DNA of 12,887 nt. Source: Desulfobacterales bacterium (GTDB lineage: Bacteria > Desulfobacterota > Desulfobacteria > Desulfobacterales > JAFDCJ01). The position numbers and the translations under genes were made by a program. The notes beneath the pieces were generated by a model. It had not been told where the DNA came from. It did not search any database and was given only the letters and a program-made list of their open reading frames with translations. The stretch lies in contig CP070771.1 in NCBI GenBank assembly GCA_020345785.1, positions 4,579,582 to 4,592,468 of the forward strand, written 5' to 3'. This document shows, piece by piece, positions 6,308 to 12,887 of this stretch (its first letter is position 1; the number at the start of each line of letters is the position of its first letter).

Positions 6308-7572
6308 TAATACAAAATTTCTTCAAACTCTTTCTTGTCCACATCCAGCGGACCCAACAGCGTCAGGCTTATTTGGTTGCGGTTGAAAAGTTCTTCGGCC
6401 GTATTCAGGATGTCGTCTGCCGTGACCGCTTCGATATTTTCGATGACCGTCTCCAGGGCAATGTCCTTTTCAAAATGAATTTCGTTCTGGGCACAGCGTA
6501 CCATCTGATTGTCGGAACTTTCGGAGGCCAGTAAAAGACTGCCCTTGGTGTATTCCTTGGCGCCTTTAAGTTCGGATGAATCGATCGGTTCCTGTTTTAT
6601 ACGATCGATTTCATGCAGCACAAGTCGCGTTGCTTCCAGAGCGCGTTGAGGGTCAACCCCCAAGTAAAAACCGAACATACCGGTATCCACATGGGAAGAA
6701 AGAAAGGAATACACCGAATAAGCAAGACCGCGGCGCTCCCGCACCTCCTGAAACAGCCTTGAGCTCATATTGCCCCCCAGGACGGTATTTAGAATAGAAC
6801 AGGCATAACGACGCGGATCGGTGATGGAAATGCCCGGGGCGCAGAGGCAGATGTGCATTTGCTCCAGGTTGCGGTGGTTGAGGGCCACCACCGAGCGGCC
6901 GCTGGGCATTATGCGCTGCGGGAAACCGTCCCGGGGCTGGATGGTTTCAAATACGGGACCCACCAGATCCACCAAGCGCTTGTGATCAATATTGCCGGCG
7001 GCCGAAATCACAATCCGGTCGGGTTGATACAGGCGCAGGAAAAAATTCCTGATGGTTTGCGCATCAAAACGAACGATATTTTCCGGCGTGCCGAGAATTG
7101 AACGGCCCAGGGGGTTTTCTCCCCAGAAATTATGACTTGAGAGCACATGGATGTATTCGTCCGGACTGTCTTCGACCATGCCGATTTCCTGCAGAATCAC
7201 CGGGCGTTCCTTGTCGACCTCGATCGGATCAAAAACCGAGTTGACAAAAATGTCGGCCAGAATATCGACCATGGTCGCTGTTTGGTTGTCGATCACCTTG
7301 GCATAGTAACAGGTGTTTTCCATGGTCGTAAACGCATTGGTTTGTCCGCCGATGGCATCGAATTCTTTGGCTATCTGATATGCGGTCCGTTTGCGCGTGC
7401 CTTTAAAAATCATGTGCTCGATGAAATGGGAAAGTCCGCATTCCAACACAGATTCGTCCCGGGCACCCACGTTGACCCAAACCCCCATGGAAACCGAGTG
7501 GGAGTAGGGCATTTTTTTGGTGACAATCCGGACGCCGTTCTCAAGGGTGGTCTTAGCGACGGTTTCGTCCAT
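6307..7572 (-). CDS. M16-family zinc metallopeptidase (processing-peptidase-like)
   Basis: The 421-residue protein is of the size usual for single-unit bacterial M16B proteins related to mitochondrial processing peptidase and B. subtilis YmxG/MlpA. The inverted zinc motif HFIEH is at 49-53, and the third ligand Glu129 in ILQEIGM falls exactly 76 residues after His53, as the family pattern requires. GGQTNAFT (75-82) and the second-domain segment [10 protein letters not shown], with its conserved Arg and Tyr, are also present. There is no clear signal peptide, so it is likely cytoplasmic. The ATG at 7570-7572 has GGAAGAAGGA just upstream, inside the 3' end of pnp. The 20-nt overlap suggests translational coupling with PNPase. 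From memory, location next to pnp is common across many bacteria. Its substrate is unknown. Confidence 0.93.
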   Translation of the reverse strand: MDETVAKTTLENGVRIVTKKMPYSHSVSMGVWVNVGARDESVLECGLSHFIEHMIFKGTRKRTAYQIAKEFDAIGGQTNAFTTMENTCYYAKVIDNQTATMVDILADIFVNSVFDPIEVDKERPVILQEIGMVEDSPDEYIHVLSSHNFWGENPLGRSILGTPENIVRFDAQTIRNFFLRLYQPDRIVISAAGNIDHKRLVDLVGPVFETIQPRDGFPQRIMPSGRSVVALNHRNLEQMHICLCAPGISITDPRRYACSILNTVLGGNMSSRLFQEVRERRGLAYSVYSFLSSHVDTGMFGFYLGVDPQRALEATRLVLHEIDRIKQEPIDSSELKGAKEYTKGSLLLASESSDNQMVRCAQNEIHFEKDIALETVIENIEAVTADDILNTAEELFNRNQISLTLLGPLDVDKKEFEEILY

Positions 7573-9652
7573 TTCCTTCTTCCAAAACTGCCTTGTGGCT
7601 CAAACGAATTTTGCCGTCCCGGCTGATTTCCAGCACCTTTACCTTGATTTTGTCGCCTTCCTTGACGATGTCGGATACCTTGGTTACCCGGTGGTTTGCC
7701 AGCTGCGAGATGTGCACCAGGCCGTCCGTGCCGGGCATGATTTGGACAAAGGCGCCGAAATCCGTAATTTTTACAACCGTGCCTTCGTAGATCGCTCCGA
7801 CTTCCGGCTCCCGGGTCAGGTTTTCAATCATTTTTACGGCCGCATCACCTTCCTCCCTCGAGAAAGCGGCAATTTTAACCATACCGGAATCTTCAATTTC
7901 GATGGTGGTGCCGGTTTCGCTCTGGATGCCGCGAATGACTTTTCCGCCGGGGCCGATGACTTCGCGAATTTTATCCGGATGAATCTGGATGGTGCGGATG
8001 GTCGGTGCGTAGGGTGAAATTTCCTGCCGCGGTTCTTTAATGGCGTCCTCCATTTTTTCGAGGATATGCAAACGGCCGATTTTGGCCTGGGCCAAGGCCT
8101 TTTCCATGATTTCTCTGGAGAGCTCATGAATTTTGATATCCATCTGAAGCGCCGTGATTCCGTCCCGGGTGCCGGCAACTTTAAAGTCCATGTCGCCTGA
8201 GTGATCTTCGTCGCCCAAAATATCGGAAAGGATCACTACCTGATCGCCTTCCTTGACCAGACCCATGGCAATGCCGGCTACCGGAGCCTTTATGGGCACG
8301 CCGCCGTCCATCAGGGCCATACAACAGGCGCAAACGGTTCCCATGGAGGAAGACCCATTGGATTCGAGGACTTCGGATACCAGCCGAATGGTGTAGTCAA
8401 AGTCTTCTTTGGCGGGCAGAATTTTCTCAATCGCCCGGGTGGACAATCCGCCGTGGCCGATATCCCGGCGGCTGGGGCCTCCAATGCGTTTTACCTCGCC
8501 CACGGAAAAGGGCGGAAAGTTGTAATGCAGCATAAAGGGACGAAATTCTTCACCACTTAGGGTTTCCACACGCTGTTCGTCCTGTCCGGAGCCCAAGGTC
8601 AAGACACCCAGCACCTGGGTTTCTCCCCGGGTAAAAATGGCGCTGCCGTGGGGGCGTGGTAGAATGCCGACCTCACAGGAAATCGGCCGGACCATGTCAA
8701 ACTGGCGGCCGTCAATACGGCGGCCCTCTTTCAGAATGAGATCCCGGCTGATTTGCTTCTGTAAGTCGTTTAATATTTCCCAGGCCTCATCCTTTAGATC
8801 GGCATAGTCTTCACCTAATTTTTCAACCAACTGCATCTTGAGATTGCGCAGCGCTTCGTTGCGTGCCACTTTGTCAGGGACGACGATCGTCTCCCGGATA
8901 AGCGGGCGGGCATCTGTTTCCAGCAGACGGACCAGGTCCTCTGATCTGGCTGGCGGCTCAAACGGCTGTTTTTCCGCACCGTTGGTCTCGCGGAGTTTCA
9001 GCTGCAAGTCAATGAGGGGCTGCAAGGATCGGTGACCGAAAAATATGGCTTCGAGCATGTCGGCCTCACTGACTAAATTCCCGCCGCCTTCCACCATGAC
9101 AACACCCGTCTTGGAGCCGGCCACGATAATATTGATATCGCTTTTTTCCCAATCCGTTATGGTCGGGTTAATTTTCAGCTGGCCGTCGATGCGTCCGACG
9201 CGCACGCTGGCAATGGGACCGGCAAAGGGTATGTCCGAAATCGTAAGGGCAGCCGAAGCTCCCAGCATAGCCAGTGTGTCCGGATCGTTCTCCTGATCCA
9301 TCGACAGCACGGTGGCGATCACCTGGGTCTCACGGCGATACTCTTTCGGGAACAGCGGGCGGATGGGTCGATCAATCAAGCGGGCCGTCAAGGTCTCCTT
9401 CTCACTGGGACGGCCGATTTCGCGTCGAAAATAATTGCCCGGTATGCGGCCGGCGGCATAGATTTTTTCCTGATATTCGACGGAAAGTGGTAAGAAATTC
9501 GACGGCCTATCCTCTTTTGCCGAAACCACGGTCACCAACACGACAGTATCGCCGTACTGGACTACCACCGAACCGGATGCCTGTTTGGCAACCTTGCCGG
9601 CCTGAATGCTGAGGATTTTTCCATCGATTTCTTCTTTTAACAAAATTTCCAT
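7553..9652 (-). CDS. pnp: Polyribonucleotide nucleotidyltransferase (PNPase)
   Basis: PNPase degrades RNA 3' to 5' by phosphorolysis and is a core degradosome enzyme; it forms a trimeric ring. At 699 residues it has the full family length. The first RNase PH domain includes [11 protein letters not shown] followed by GRPSE, then [12 protein letters not shown]. An all-helical linker is followed by the second RNase PH domain with [25 protein letters not shown] and the catalytic-type acidic run [16 protein letters not shown] (about 480-495). A KH domain with [12 protein letters not shown] lies near 562-580, and an S1 domain with [15 protein letters not shown] spans about 617-690. The start ATG (9650-9652) has AGGAG six nucleotides upstream. 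The gene follows rpsO after 256 bp of structured DNA, a layout in which E. coli PNPase regulates its own mRNA, and it overlaps the M16 gene downstream. Confidence 0.98.
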   Translation of the reverse strand: MEILLKEEIDGKILSIQAGKVAKQASGSVVVQYGDTVVLVTVVSAKEDRPSNFLPLSVEYQEKIYAAGRIPGNYFRREIGRPSEKETLTARLIDRPIRPLFPKEYRRETQVIATVLSMDQENDPDTLAMLGASAALTISDIPFAGPIASVRVGRIDGQLKINPTITDWEKSDINIIVAGSKTGVVMVEGGGNLVSEADMLEAIFFGHRSLQPLIDLQLKLRETNGAEKQPFEPPARSEDLVRLLETDARPLIRETIVVPDKVARNEALRNLKMQLVEKLGEDYADLKDEAWEILNDLQKQISRDLILKEGRRIDGRQFDMVRPISCEVGILPRPHGSAIFTRGETQVLGVLTLGSGQDEQRVETLSGEEFRPFMLHYNFPPFSVGEVKRIGGPSRRDIGHGGLSTRAIEKILPAKEDFDYTIRLVSEVLESNGSSSMGTVCACCMALMDGGVPIKAPVAGIAMGLVKEGDQVVILSDILGDEDHSGDMDFKVAGTRDGITALQMDIKIHELSREIMEKALAQAKIGRLHILEKMEDAIKEPRQEISPYAPTIRTIQIHPDKIREVIGPGGKVIRGIQSETGTTIEIEDSGMVKIAAFSREEGDAAVKMIENLTREPEVGAIYEGTVVKITDFGAFVQIMPGTDGLVHISQLANHRVTKVSDIVKEGDKIKVKVLEISRDGKIRLSHKAVLEEGNGRNRR

Positions 9653-9658
9653 GTTTTT

Positions 9659-9663
9659 CTCCT
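9659..9663 (-). promoter_or_regulatory. pnp ribosome-binding site
   Basis: AGGAG on the minus strand stands six nucleotides before the ATG of pnp. It is a strong match with good spacing and confirms the start. Confidence 0.8.
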
Positions 9664-9755
9664 AACTCTAAATGACGCCGCATCGTATTGTGCCGGGTAT
9701 TCGAAAAGTGTCTCACTCAAGCACAGACGATACCTCACAGGCTGCGGGCGCGACC

Positions 9756-9810
9756 CCGGCGCTGGAAAGTGCCGGCACTTACCACCAATGCAAAGAGGGG
9801 GGGTGGCACC
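9756..9810 (-). promoter_or_regulatory. Competing stem-loops in the rpsO-pnp intergenic region
   Basis: Three mutually exclusive foldings share one segment. CCGGCGCT (9756-9763) can pair with AGTGCCGG (9768-9775) around a GGAA loop. AAGTGCCGGCACTT (9767-9780) is a perfect 14-nt palindrome. GTGCC (9769-9773 region) can also pair with GGCAC of GGTGGCACC (9802-9810), with CCACC/GGTGG (from 9782 and 9802) stacking inside. In E. coli this intergenic region carries an RNase III-cleaved hairpin for PNPase autoregulation; an analogous role here is inference from position and structure. Confidence 0.5.
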
Positions 9811-9908
9811 TGCTGTTTGCACAAGAAAATCGGATGATGATGCAGTCTGTGCTGGGTCAAAATTTTCTGTGGTGTGGATGGGCATACAGGTTCGTAAGGG
9901 CCTGTTGT

Positions 9909-10178
9909 TTACCTTTTCAAACCCAGGGTTTCAATAATTATCCGGTAACGGTTGACATCTTTGAACTTTACGTAGTTGAGCAGTCGGCGGCGTCTTCCGA
10001 CCAGCATCAACAGTCCTCTGCGAGAATGATGATCCTTCTTATGAACCTTCAGATGTTCGGTAAGATAGGAGATTCGGTGGGTCAAAAGTCCAACCTGCAC
10101 TTCCGGCGATCCCGTATCGGACTCGTGTAATTTAAATTTTTCGATCAGCTTCTTCTTATCTTCTGATGTGAAAGCCAC
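9909..10178 (-). CDS. rpsO: 30S ribosomal protein S15
   Basis: S15 is a primary 16S rRNA binding protein in the central domain of the 30S subunit and contributes to bridges with 50S. The 89-residue length is exactly typical. Recognisable family segments are the N-terminal helix [24 protein letters not shown], then [25 protein letters not shown], the basic [12 protein letters not shown], and the C-terminal [12 protein letters not shown]. The start is GTG (10176-10178), giving the processed N-terminus AFTSEDKK. An AGGAGG lies 11 nt upstream, somewhat farther than ideal. The gene lies between truB and pnp in the conserved order. The terminator-like hairpin upstream suggests at least part of its transcription starts in the 125-bp truB-rpsO gap, although no clear promoter was recognised. 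Confidence 0.98.
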   Translation of the reverse strand: MAFTSEDKKKLIEKFKLHESDTGSPEVQVGLLTHRISYLTEHLKVHKKDHHSRRGLLMLVGRRRRLLNYVKFKDVNRYRIIIETLGLKR

Positions 10179-10238
10179 TTTCTTTTTTGCCTCCTCTTGC
10201 TAATAATACCTTCGTGATGAGTGTTTGCGTCTTTTATC

Positions 10239-10273
10239 AAAAAACATAAGTAACAATGTGTGTTGCGCTTATG
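10239..10273 (-). terminator. Terminator-like hairpin between truB and rpsO
   Basis: On the minus strand CATAAG (10273-10268) pairs with CTTATG (10250-10245), and inside it AACA pairs with TGTT around a short loop. The stem is followed directly by six T residues (10244-10239). The T-run is convincing; the stem is AT-rich and weak. A separate GC hairpin, GCCGG/CCGGC with a 3-nt loop (10282-10294), lies nearer the truB stop. Confidence 0.45.
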
Positions 10274-10303
10274 GTTGCGATGCCGGCCTCCGGCTCGACC
10301 GAC

Positions 10304-11233
10304 TCAAGCATTCTGTTCGGCTAACACGCAGCAGTATTTCAAGCGGTTACCCGATGCGCTGCGCTCCACGATGGCAATAAGATTCCCTTTCTGATCAACG
10401 ATTTTTACGTAAGCGTCCCCGATATCCTGGCTGCGATGCGGGCCGCTCAGATCTTGCACGGTCAGGATTTGACCGTGCCGAATTTTCTCAACTAAACGAT
10501 CAGCGGCGGAAAATTCGGGCATTGCCGGCAAAGCATCCCTCATGCTGATTATTCGCTGCGTCAGCTTCCGGCTCCGGGCCATTTCTTTTAGGGCCGACAG
10601 CGGTGTCGCCTGATCCAGCTTGAAACCGCTGCTTTCAACCCGCTTCAGGGCATGCAGATGACCGCCGCAGCCCAGCGATTTGCCGATGTCGGCACCCAGG
10701 GTTCGAATATAAGTTCCGGCCGAACACACCACTTCAAAATGGATGAACGGCAGCTCAATCCGCGTTGCTTTAATATCGTATATCTGGACGCGTCGGGGCG
10801 GCTTTTGAACCGGCTGTCCGCGACGGGCCAGCCTGTAAAGCGGCACCCCTTTGTGCTTTAACGCCGAATAAACCGGCGGCAGTTGCTCAACGGCTCCTTT
10901 AAATGCTTTGATGGCGTTTTGTATCGTTTGCTGCGACAATCCATTCGGTTTCGAGGTCGCAACGACCGTGCCGGTACAATCCTGGGTGTCCGTCTCCTCG
11001 CCGAGTTTGAGAACGGCAACATATCTCTTAGGGCTGTGCAACAAAAATCCGGCCAGCCGGGTCGCCTGGTTCACACAGCACACCAGCACACCCTCGGCAA
11101 ACGGGTCCAACGTACCTGCATGGCCGACTTTGGCAGCGTTGAGCGCTTTTTTTACCGACGCCACCGCCCTGGCCGACGTAACATTCGGGGGTTTATCAAT
11201 GACGATAATTCCGTTTAATGTGGCGCCATCCAT
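10304..11233 (-). CDS. truB: tRNA pseudouridine(55) synthase TruB
   Basis: TruB isomerises U55 in the T-loop of tRNAs and also acts as a tRNA folding chaperone. The 309-residue protein shows the N-terminal GIIVIDKPPNVTS (8-20), then the catalytic motif GHAGTLDPFAEGVL with nucleophile Asp43, followed by a KRYVAVLKLGEETDTQD segment typical of the family. AGTYIRTLGADIG, the second conserved tRNA-contacting motif, appears in the middle. A C-terminal PUA-like TruB domain runs from about 225 to the end. The start ATG shares its A with the last base of the nrnA-like stop codon (TAATG). With no strong ribosome-binding site of its own, translation probably depends on re-initiation. A terminator-like hairpin lies downstream. 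Confidence 0.97.
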   Translation of the reverse strand: MDGATLNGIIVIDKPPNVTSARAVASVKKALNAAKVGHAGTLDPFAEGVLVCCVNQATRLAGFLLHSPKRYVAVLKLGEETDTQDCTGTVVATSKPNGLSQQTIQNAIKAFKGAVEQLPPVYSALKHKGVPLYRLARRGQPVQKPPRRVQIYDIKATRIELPFIHFEVVCSAGTYIRTLGADIGKSLGCGGHLHALKRVESSGFKLDQATPLSALKEMARSRKLTQRIISMRDALPAMPEFSAADRLVEKIRHGQILTVQDLSGPHRSQDIGDAYVKIVDQKGNLIAIVERSASGNRLKYCCVLAEQNA

Positions 11234-12204
11234 TAAAGATTATTGGCCAAGGTAATAATATCCGATTTTAATTTTATCAGAGACGTTTCAACCTGAAAGC
11301 CGGCTGCGCTGGGATGGCCTCCCCCCCCAAACGCACCGGCGATGGCCGCGACATCAACAGACCCGTCGGAGCGCAGGCTGACATGAAACCGGCGCCGATT
11401 GTCAGATCTGATTTTACCGTTTCTTTGTTCTTGGATCAGCGCAGCCACTTTGACGTCTTCGATACGTCTGGCATAGTTTATCATTCCATCAACATCTTCA
11501 GGTTGGGTTTTTGTATATTCAAACATGGCATTGGTGACGGTCATGATAGACAGTTTACCATTGTCCGAAATTTCTAGCGAATCCAGCGCGAGGTTTAAAA
11601 GCTTGATGCGGCCCAGGGAATACGTTCCAAATACATGCTGGGCGACACGATACGGTTCAACCCCCAAGGCGATCATCTCCCTGCTGATGGCAAAGGCAGC
11701 CTGATTGGTGTTGGAAAAGCGAAATGATCCCGTGTCGGTTAAAATGCCTGTATAGATGGACGTTGCGATGGCTTTGTCTATCGCGGCGTTTAAGGCGGTT
11801 ATCAAACGATAGACGATTTCGGCCGTCGAACAGGCCTGCGCATCAACAAGCTTCATGCACCCAAAACCGGTATTTGAGATATGGTGGTCGATGTTGATAA
11901 TGACCGGTATTTGATTGACCGTGGCACTGGCTTCTCCGATACGCGACAGGTCGCCGCAATCAAGGATGAGCGCAACGTCATAAGTCTCGGCTTCCTTAAT
12001 ATGGGTGACGATGCGTTCTACTGAAGGCAAAAAACGATAAACCGCCGGAATCGGGCTGGCGTTGTAAAGGGTTGTTTTTTTCTCAAGCTTACTTAAGGCC
12101 AGCCCCAAGGCCAGTAAAGAACTGACGGCATCTCCGTCGGGTTCAGAATGTGAGGCCAGCAAAATATGTTGCGCTTTTTTAATCTGATTGATTATCTGGT
12201 CCAT
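11233..12204 (-). CDS. nrnA: DHH/DHHA1-family phosphoesterase, NrnA-like (oligoribonuclease/pAp phosphatase)
   Basis: Members of this family degrade 2-5 nt RNA oligomers and often dephosphorylate pAp, finishing the RNA decay that PNPase and other nucleases begin. The 323-residue reading has the metal-binding series in order: SHSEPDGDA (His19, Asp23, Asp25), ILDCGD (Asp82), NIDHHISN (DHH at 106-108), TGILTDTGSFRF, and the C-terminal DHHA1 motif FGGGGHPSAAGF. The ATG at 12202-12204 is preferred over an in-frame TTG at 12216, since homology begins just after the ATG; neither has a clear ribosome-binding site. It overlaps rbfA by 26 nt and truB by 1 nt, so it is likely translated by coupling. The rbfA-nrnA-truB arrangement is common. 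Dual activity here is inferred from the family. Confidence 0.93.
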   Translation of the reverse strand: MDQIINQIKKAQHILLASHSEPDGDAVSSLLALGLALSKLEKKTTLYNASPIPAVYRFLPSVERIVTHIKEAETYDVALILDCGDLSRIGEASATVNQIPVIINIDHHISNTGFGCMKLVDAQACSTAEIVYRLITALNAAIDKAIATSIYTGILTDTGSFRFSNTNQAAFAISREMIALGVEPYRVAQHVFGTYSLGRIKLLNLALDSLEISDNGKLSIMTVTNAMFEYTKTQPEDVDGMINYARRIEDVKVAALIQEQRNGKIRSDNRRRFHVSLRSDGSVDVAAIAGAFGGGGHPSAAGFQVETSLIKLKSDIITLANNL

Positions 12205-12550
12205 TGTCGGCTGCAATTTTTTTGAGCAATTGTTCTATATGATTACTGTAATCAAAGGAATCATCATAAAAAAAATTTAAATCCGGCATATAGCGCAAAC
12301 CGAGCCTGCGGGCAAGACTTCTTTTAATAAATCCGCGTGCACTTTCAAAACCCAATGCGGCAGCCTCTGATTTGTTTCTGCCGCCGTAAATTGAAAAGTA
12401 AATTCGGGCCAGTTTCAAATCCCGCGACATTTTAACCCTGGTGACGGTTGCCATCGCCAGACGGGGGTCGCGGATATTTTTTTTTAATAAATCCGACAGG
12501 ACTTCCTGAATTAAAGCGCTAACCCTGTCAGCTCGGGAAAAGGGTATCAT
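12179..12550 (-). CDS. rbfA: Ribosome-binding factor A
   Basis: RbfA binds the 30S subunit near the 5' end of 16S rRNA during late maturation and is needed for cold adaptation in E. coli. The 123-residue product has the family's single KH-like domain: SRADRVSALIQEVLSDLL (5-22), the IRDPRLAMATVTRVKMSRDLKLARIYFS core, and a C-terminal LGLRYMPDLNFFYDDSFDYSNHIEQLLKKI. The start ATG overlaps the TGA of the upstream DUF503 gene as ATGA (4 nt). This is a normal-length, intact gene. Its partner genes infB and nusA would be expected to the right of the window. Confidence 0.96.
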   Translation of the reverse strand: MIPFSRADRVSALIQEVLSDLLKKNIRDPRLAMATVTRVKMSRDLKLARIYFSIYGGRNKSEAAALGFESARGFIKRSLARRLGLRYMPDLNFFYDDSFDYSNHIEQLLKKIAADNGPDNQSD

Positions 12551-12834
12551 ATATGGATTATTTCCATTTCCGTATTAATAATTTCAGCCAGGCCCAAATC
12601 TTCAGCCATGTTGATTAATTTGTCGATTTTAGAGTTAATCACGGCGGTGTCGTTGCCAACCAGAGAAAATCCTATTTCCGCTTTCTGATAAATATCGTTT
12701 GATCCCACCTCGGCTATCGATACATTGAAATTATTGCGTAATCTGCTGATCATTGATTTGACAACTTTACGCTTGCCCTTCAAAGAACGGCAATCGTGCA
12801 GTCTCAAGGTAATGAGTCCGGTACCGACGACCAT
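12547..12834 (-). CDS. ylxP: DUF503/YlxP-family protein
   Basis: This is a small 95-residue protein of the DUF503 family, usually encoded between infB and rbfA. The visible family signature is the N-terminal VGTGLITLRLHDCRSLKGKRKVVKSMISRLRNNFNVSIAEV, in which the SLKGKR(K)V loop and SIAEV strand are characteristic. The rest is consistent with a ferredoxin-like alpha/beta fold. A role in ribosome assembly or translation is inferred only from context; the B. subtilis homologue has been linked to rbfA-like functions, and I am unsure of that. The start codon at 12832-12834 has no clear Shine-Dalgarno; the sequence before it is a micro-hairpin repeat whose inner arm lies five nucleotides away. Confidence 0.93.
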   Translation of the reverse strand: MVVGTGLITLRLHDCRSLKGKRKVVKSMISRLRNNFNVSIAEVGSNDIYQKAEIGFSLVGNDTAVINSKIDKLINMAEDLGLAEIINTEMEIIHI

Positions 12835-12839
12835 GGTAT

Positions 12840-12887
12840 TTCGCCTGCGGCGGATTGAGGAGCGCTTCGCTTGAGGAGCGTTTCACT
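12840..12887. repeat. Micro-hairpin array D, cut by the window edge
   Basis: On the plus strand a hairpin TTCGCC-TGC-GGCGGA (12840-12854, one T.G pair) is followed by spacer TTGAGG, unit AGCG-CTT-CGCT (12861-12871), spacer TGAGG, and unit AGCG-TTT-CACT (12877-12887). The first module matches array C over 23 nt (12842-12864 against 5420-5442, inverted), and the other units match array B. The array probably continues past the right edge toward the preceding gene, expected to be infB. Confidence 0.85.

Noticed and set aside
7147..8017. Plus-strand open frames of 159 and 166 codons over the M16 and pnp genes
   Set aside because: They are antisense to two unmistakable conserved genes and show no domain or plausible start signal.
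9672..10130. 152-codon plus-strand open frame across the rpsO-pnp gap and rpsO
   Set aside because: Its second half is antisense to S15, and the first half crosses the structured intergenic region. No ribosome-binding site or family signature was found.
12205..12216. TTG start adding four residues to the nrnA-like protein
   Set aside because: There is no ribosome-binding site and family similarity starts after the ATG at 12204. The longer form cannot be excluded.

Overview
The window looks like a chromosomal segment of a Gram-negative bacterium, most likely a sulfate-reducer-type deltaproteobacterium (Desulfobacterota). The main support is the minus-strand gene order DUF503 (ylxP), rbfA, nrnA-like DHH phosphoesterase, truB, rpsO, pnp, M16 peptidase, dut. 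This is the conserved infB-side translation/RNA-processing cluster, and from memory that order is typical of this group. A very large multi-PAS hybrid histidine kinase and intergenic DNA rich in short-period repeats fit the same assignment. The lineage call is inference; no rRNA or other marker is present.

Layout. Positions 2-3895 (plus) hold the 3' part of a hybrid sensor kinase: one membrane segment, three PAS domains, HisKA, HATPase, two receivers and HPt. Positions 3896-4430 are gene-free, lie between convergent genes, and contain octad and heptad tandem repeats. From 4431 to the right edge everything is on the minus strand. Read in transcription order (right to left) the genes are ylxP (12834-12547), rbfA (12550-12179), nrnA-like (12204-11233), truB (11233-10304), rpsO (10178-9909), pnp (9652-7553), M16 peptidase (7572-6307), dut (5991-5494) and a WalJ/YycJ-type metallo-beta-lactamase-fold exonuclease (5231-4431). 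The first four overlap by 1 to 26 nt and are probably translationally coupled; pnp and the M16 gene also overlap. Real gaps occur at truB/rpsO (with a terminator-like hairpin), rpsO/pnp (with competing stem-loops), M16/dut and dut/walJ.

How the genes work together. RbfA (30S maturation), TruB (tRNA psi55), S15 (30S assembly), PNPase (RNA decay) and the nanoRNase-like DHH protein form a ribosome-biogenesis and RNA-turnover module. Dut and the WalJ-like nuclease add nucleotide-pool and DNA-maintenance functions. The kinase is a separate signalling gene.

Most interesting signal. The genes are conventional; the DNA between them, and in one place inside one, is not. I see two classes of repeat. 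(1) Degenerate tandem arrays with a strict 7-nt period but a different sequence at each site (2991-3046, 4386-4433, 6035-6062, 6257-6291), plus an 8-nt-period array (4243-4290). (2) Modular micro-hairpin arrays, in which triloop hairpins of 3-6 bp are separated by a TTGAGG/TTAGG spacer (5292-5339, 5404-5485, 12840-12887), with stems that vary while keeping pairing. One heptad array, together with a 12-bp perfect inverted repeat, lies in frame inside the second receiver domain of the kinase and adds about 30 residues at the alpha3-beta4 loop. One micro-hairpin array abuts the ylxP start codon. No CRISPR, transposase, tRNA, rRNA or phage gene was seen.
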